Position numbers and translations under genes: made by a program. From an uncultured Pseudomonadota bacterium (lineage in GTDB: Bacteria > Pseudomonadota > Gammaproteobacteria > Xanthomonadales > Ahniellaceae): DNA of 8,127 bases. This document shows positions 8,103 through 8,127 of the stretch, in pieces. Each line of letters opens with the position of its first letter. The first letter of the stretch is position 1. The notes beneath the pieces are model-generated. The model was not told where the DNA came from. It saw nothing but the letters and a program-made list of their open reading frames with translations, and did not search any database. The stretch is from NCBI GenBank assembly GCA_937996755.1, contig CALKUS010000092.1, forward strand, positions 1-8,127. The letters run 5' to 3'.

Positions 8103-8127
8103 AGATCGGAAGAGCGTCGTGTAGGGA
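8103..8127 (+). other. Illumina TruSeq adapter sequence (not genomic)
   Basis: From AGATCGGAAGAGC (8103-8115) to the window end, all 25 bases are identical to the reverse complement of the TruSeq universal (P5-side) adapter seen in read-through of read 2. The in-frame TAG at 8122-8124 in frame 1 is therefore also adapter. This marks a contig end assembled from untrimmed reads. Confidence 0.97.

Overview
The window is GC-rich (sampled codons mostly end in G or C) and almost entirely coding on the + strand. It looks like a piece of a Gram-negative, probably proteobacterial, genome, most likely a short-read metagenome contig. The taxon is inferred from base composition, the Ig/CARDB-type surface repeats with a C-terminal hydrophobic-plus-Arg sorting tail, and the transglutaminase-like/Big_1 partner. 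No taxon can be fixed from the sequence alone.

Positions 1-3357 are the 3' part of a very large secreted repeat protein. The frame is already open at base 1, so the true start lies upstream. It is built from a four-module super-repeat (three Ig-like modules and one CARDB-like module; period about 372-377 residues) and ends in an IPGFAP-hydrophobic-RRRR tail. The next gene starts inside its last codons (8-base overlap ATGATTAG, with GGGAGG six bases before the ATG), so the two are translationally coupled.

Positions 3350 to about 7186 encode an exported protein with a signal peptide, a helical N-terminal region, a transglutaminase-like fold whose catalytic positions look substituted, a long conserved region, and Big_1/invasin-like Ig domains. 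This layout resembles the N-terminal part of RHS-associated transglutaminase-like proteins. The two genes together look like a cell-surface system of unknown function. An RHS or effector part may have lain downstream, but it is not in the window.

The last about 940 bases do not belong to that gene. In one unbroken frame the sequence passes into a short piece of an NtrC-type sigma-54 activator (about 7190-7270, up to GESG of Walker A). It then passes into the middle of an FtsX/MacB-type ABC permease (about 7271-8102) and ends in 25 bases identical to the Illumina TruSeq adapter (8103-8127). The reading frame stays open from 3350 to the window end, so automatic annotation would report a spurious fused protein of about 1,590 residues. 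I read the tail as an assembly or library chimera with untrimmed adapter, not as a biological fusion.

There is no intergenic space, and I see no tRNA, rRNA, CRISPR array, insertion sequence or terminator. Candidate reading frames on the - strand and in the other + frames are Arg/Ala/Pro-rich shadows.
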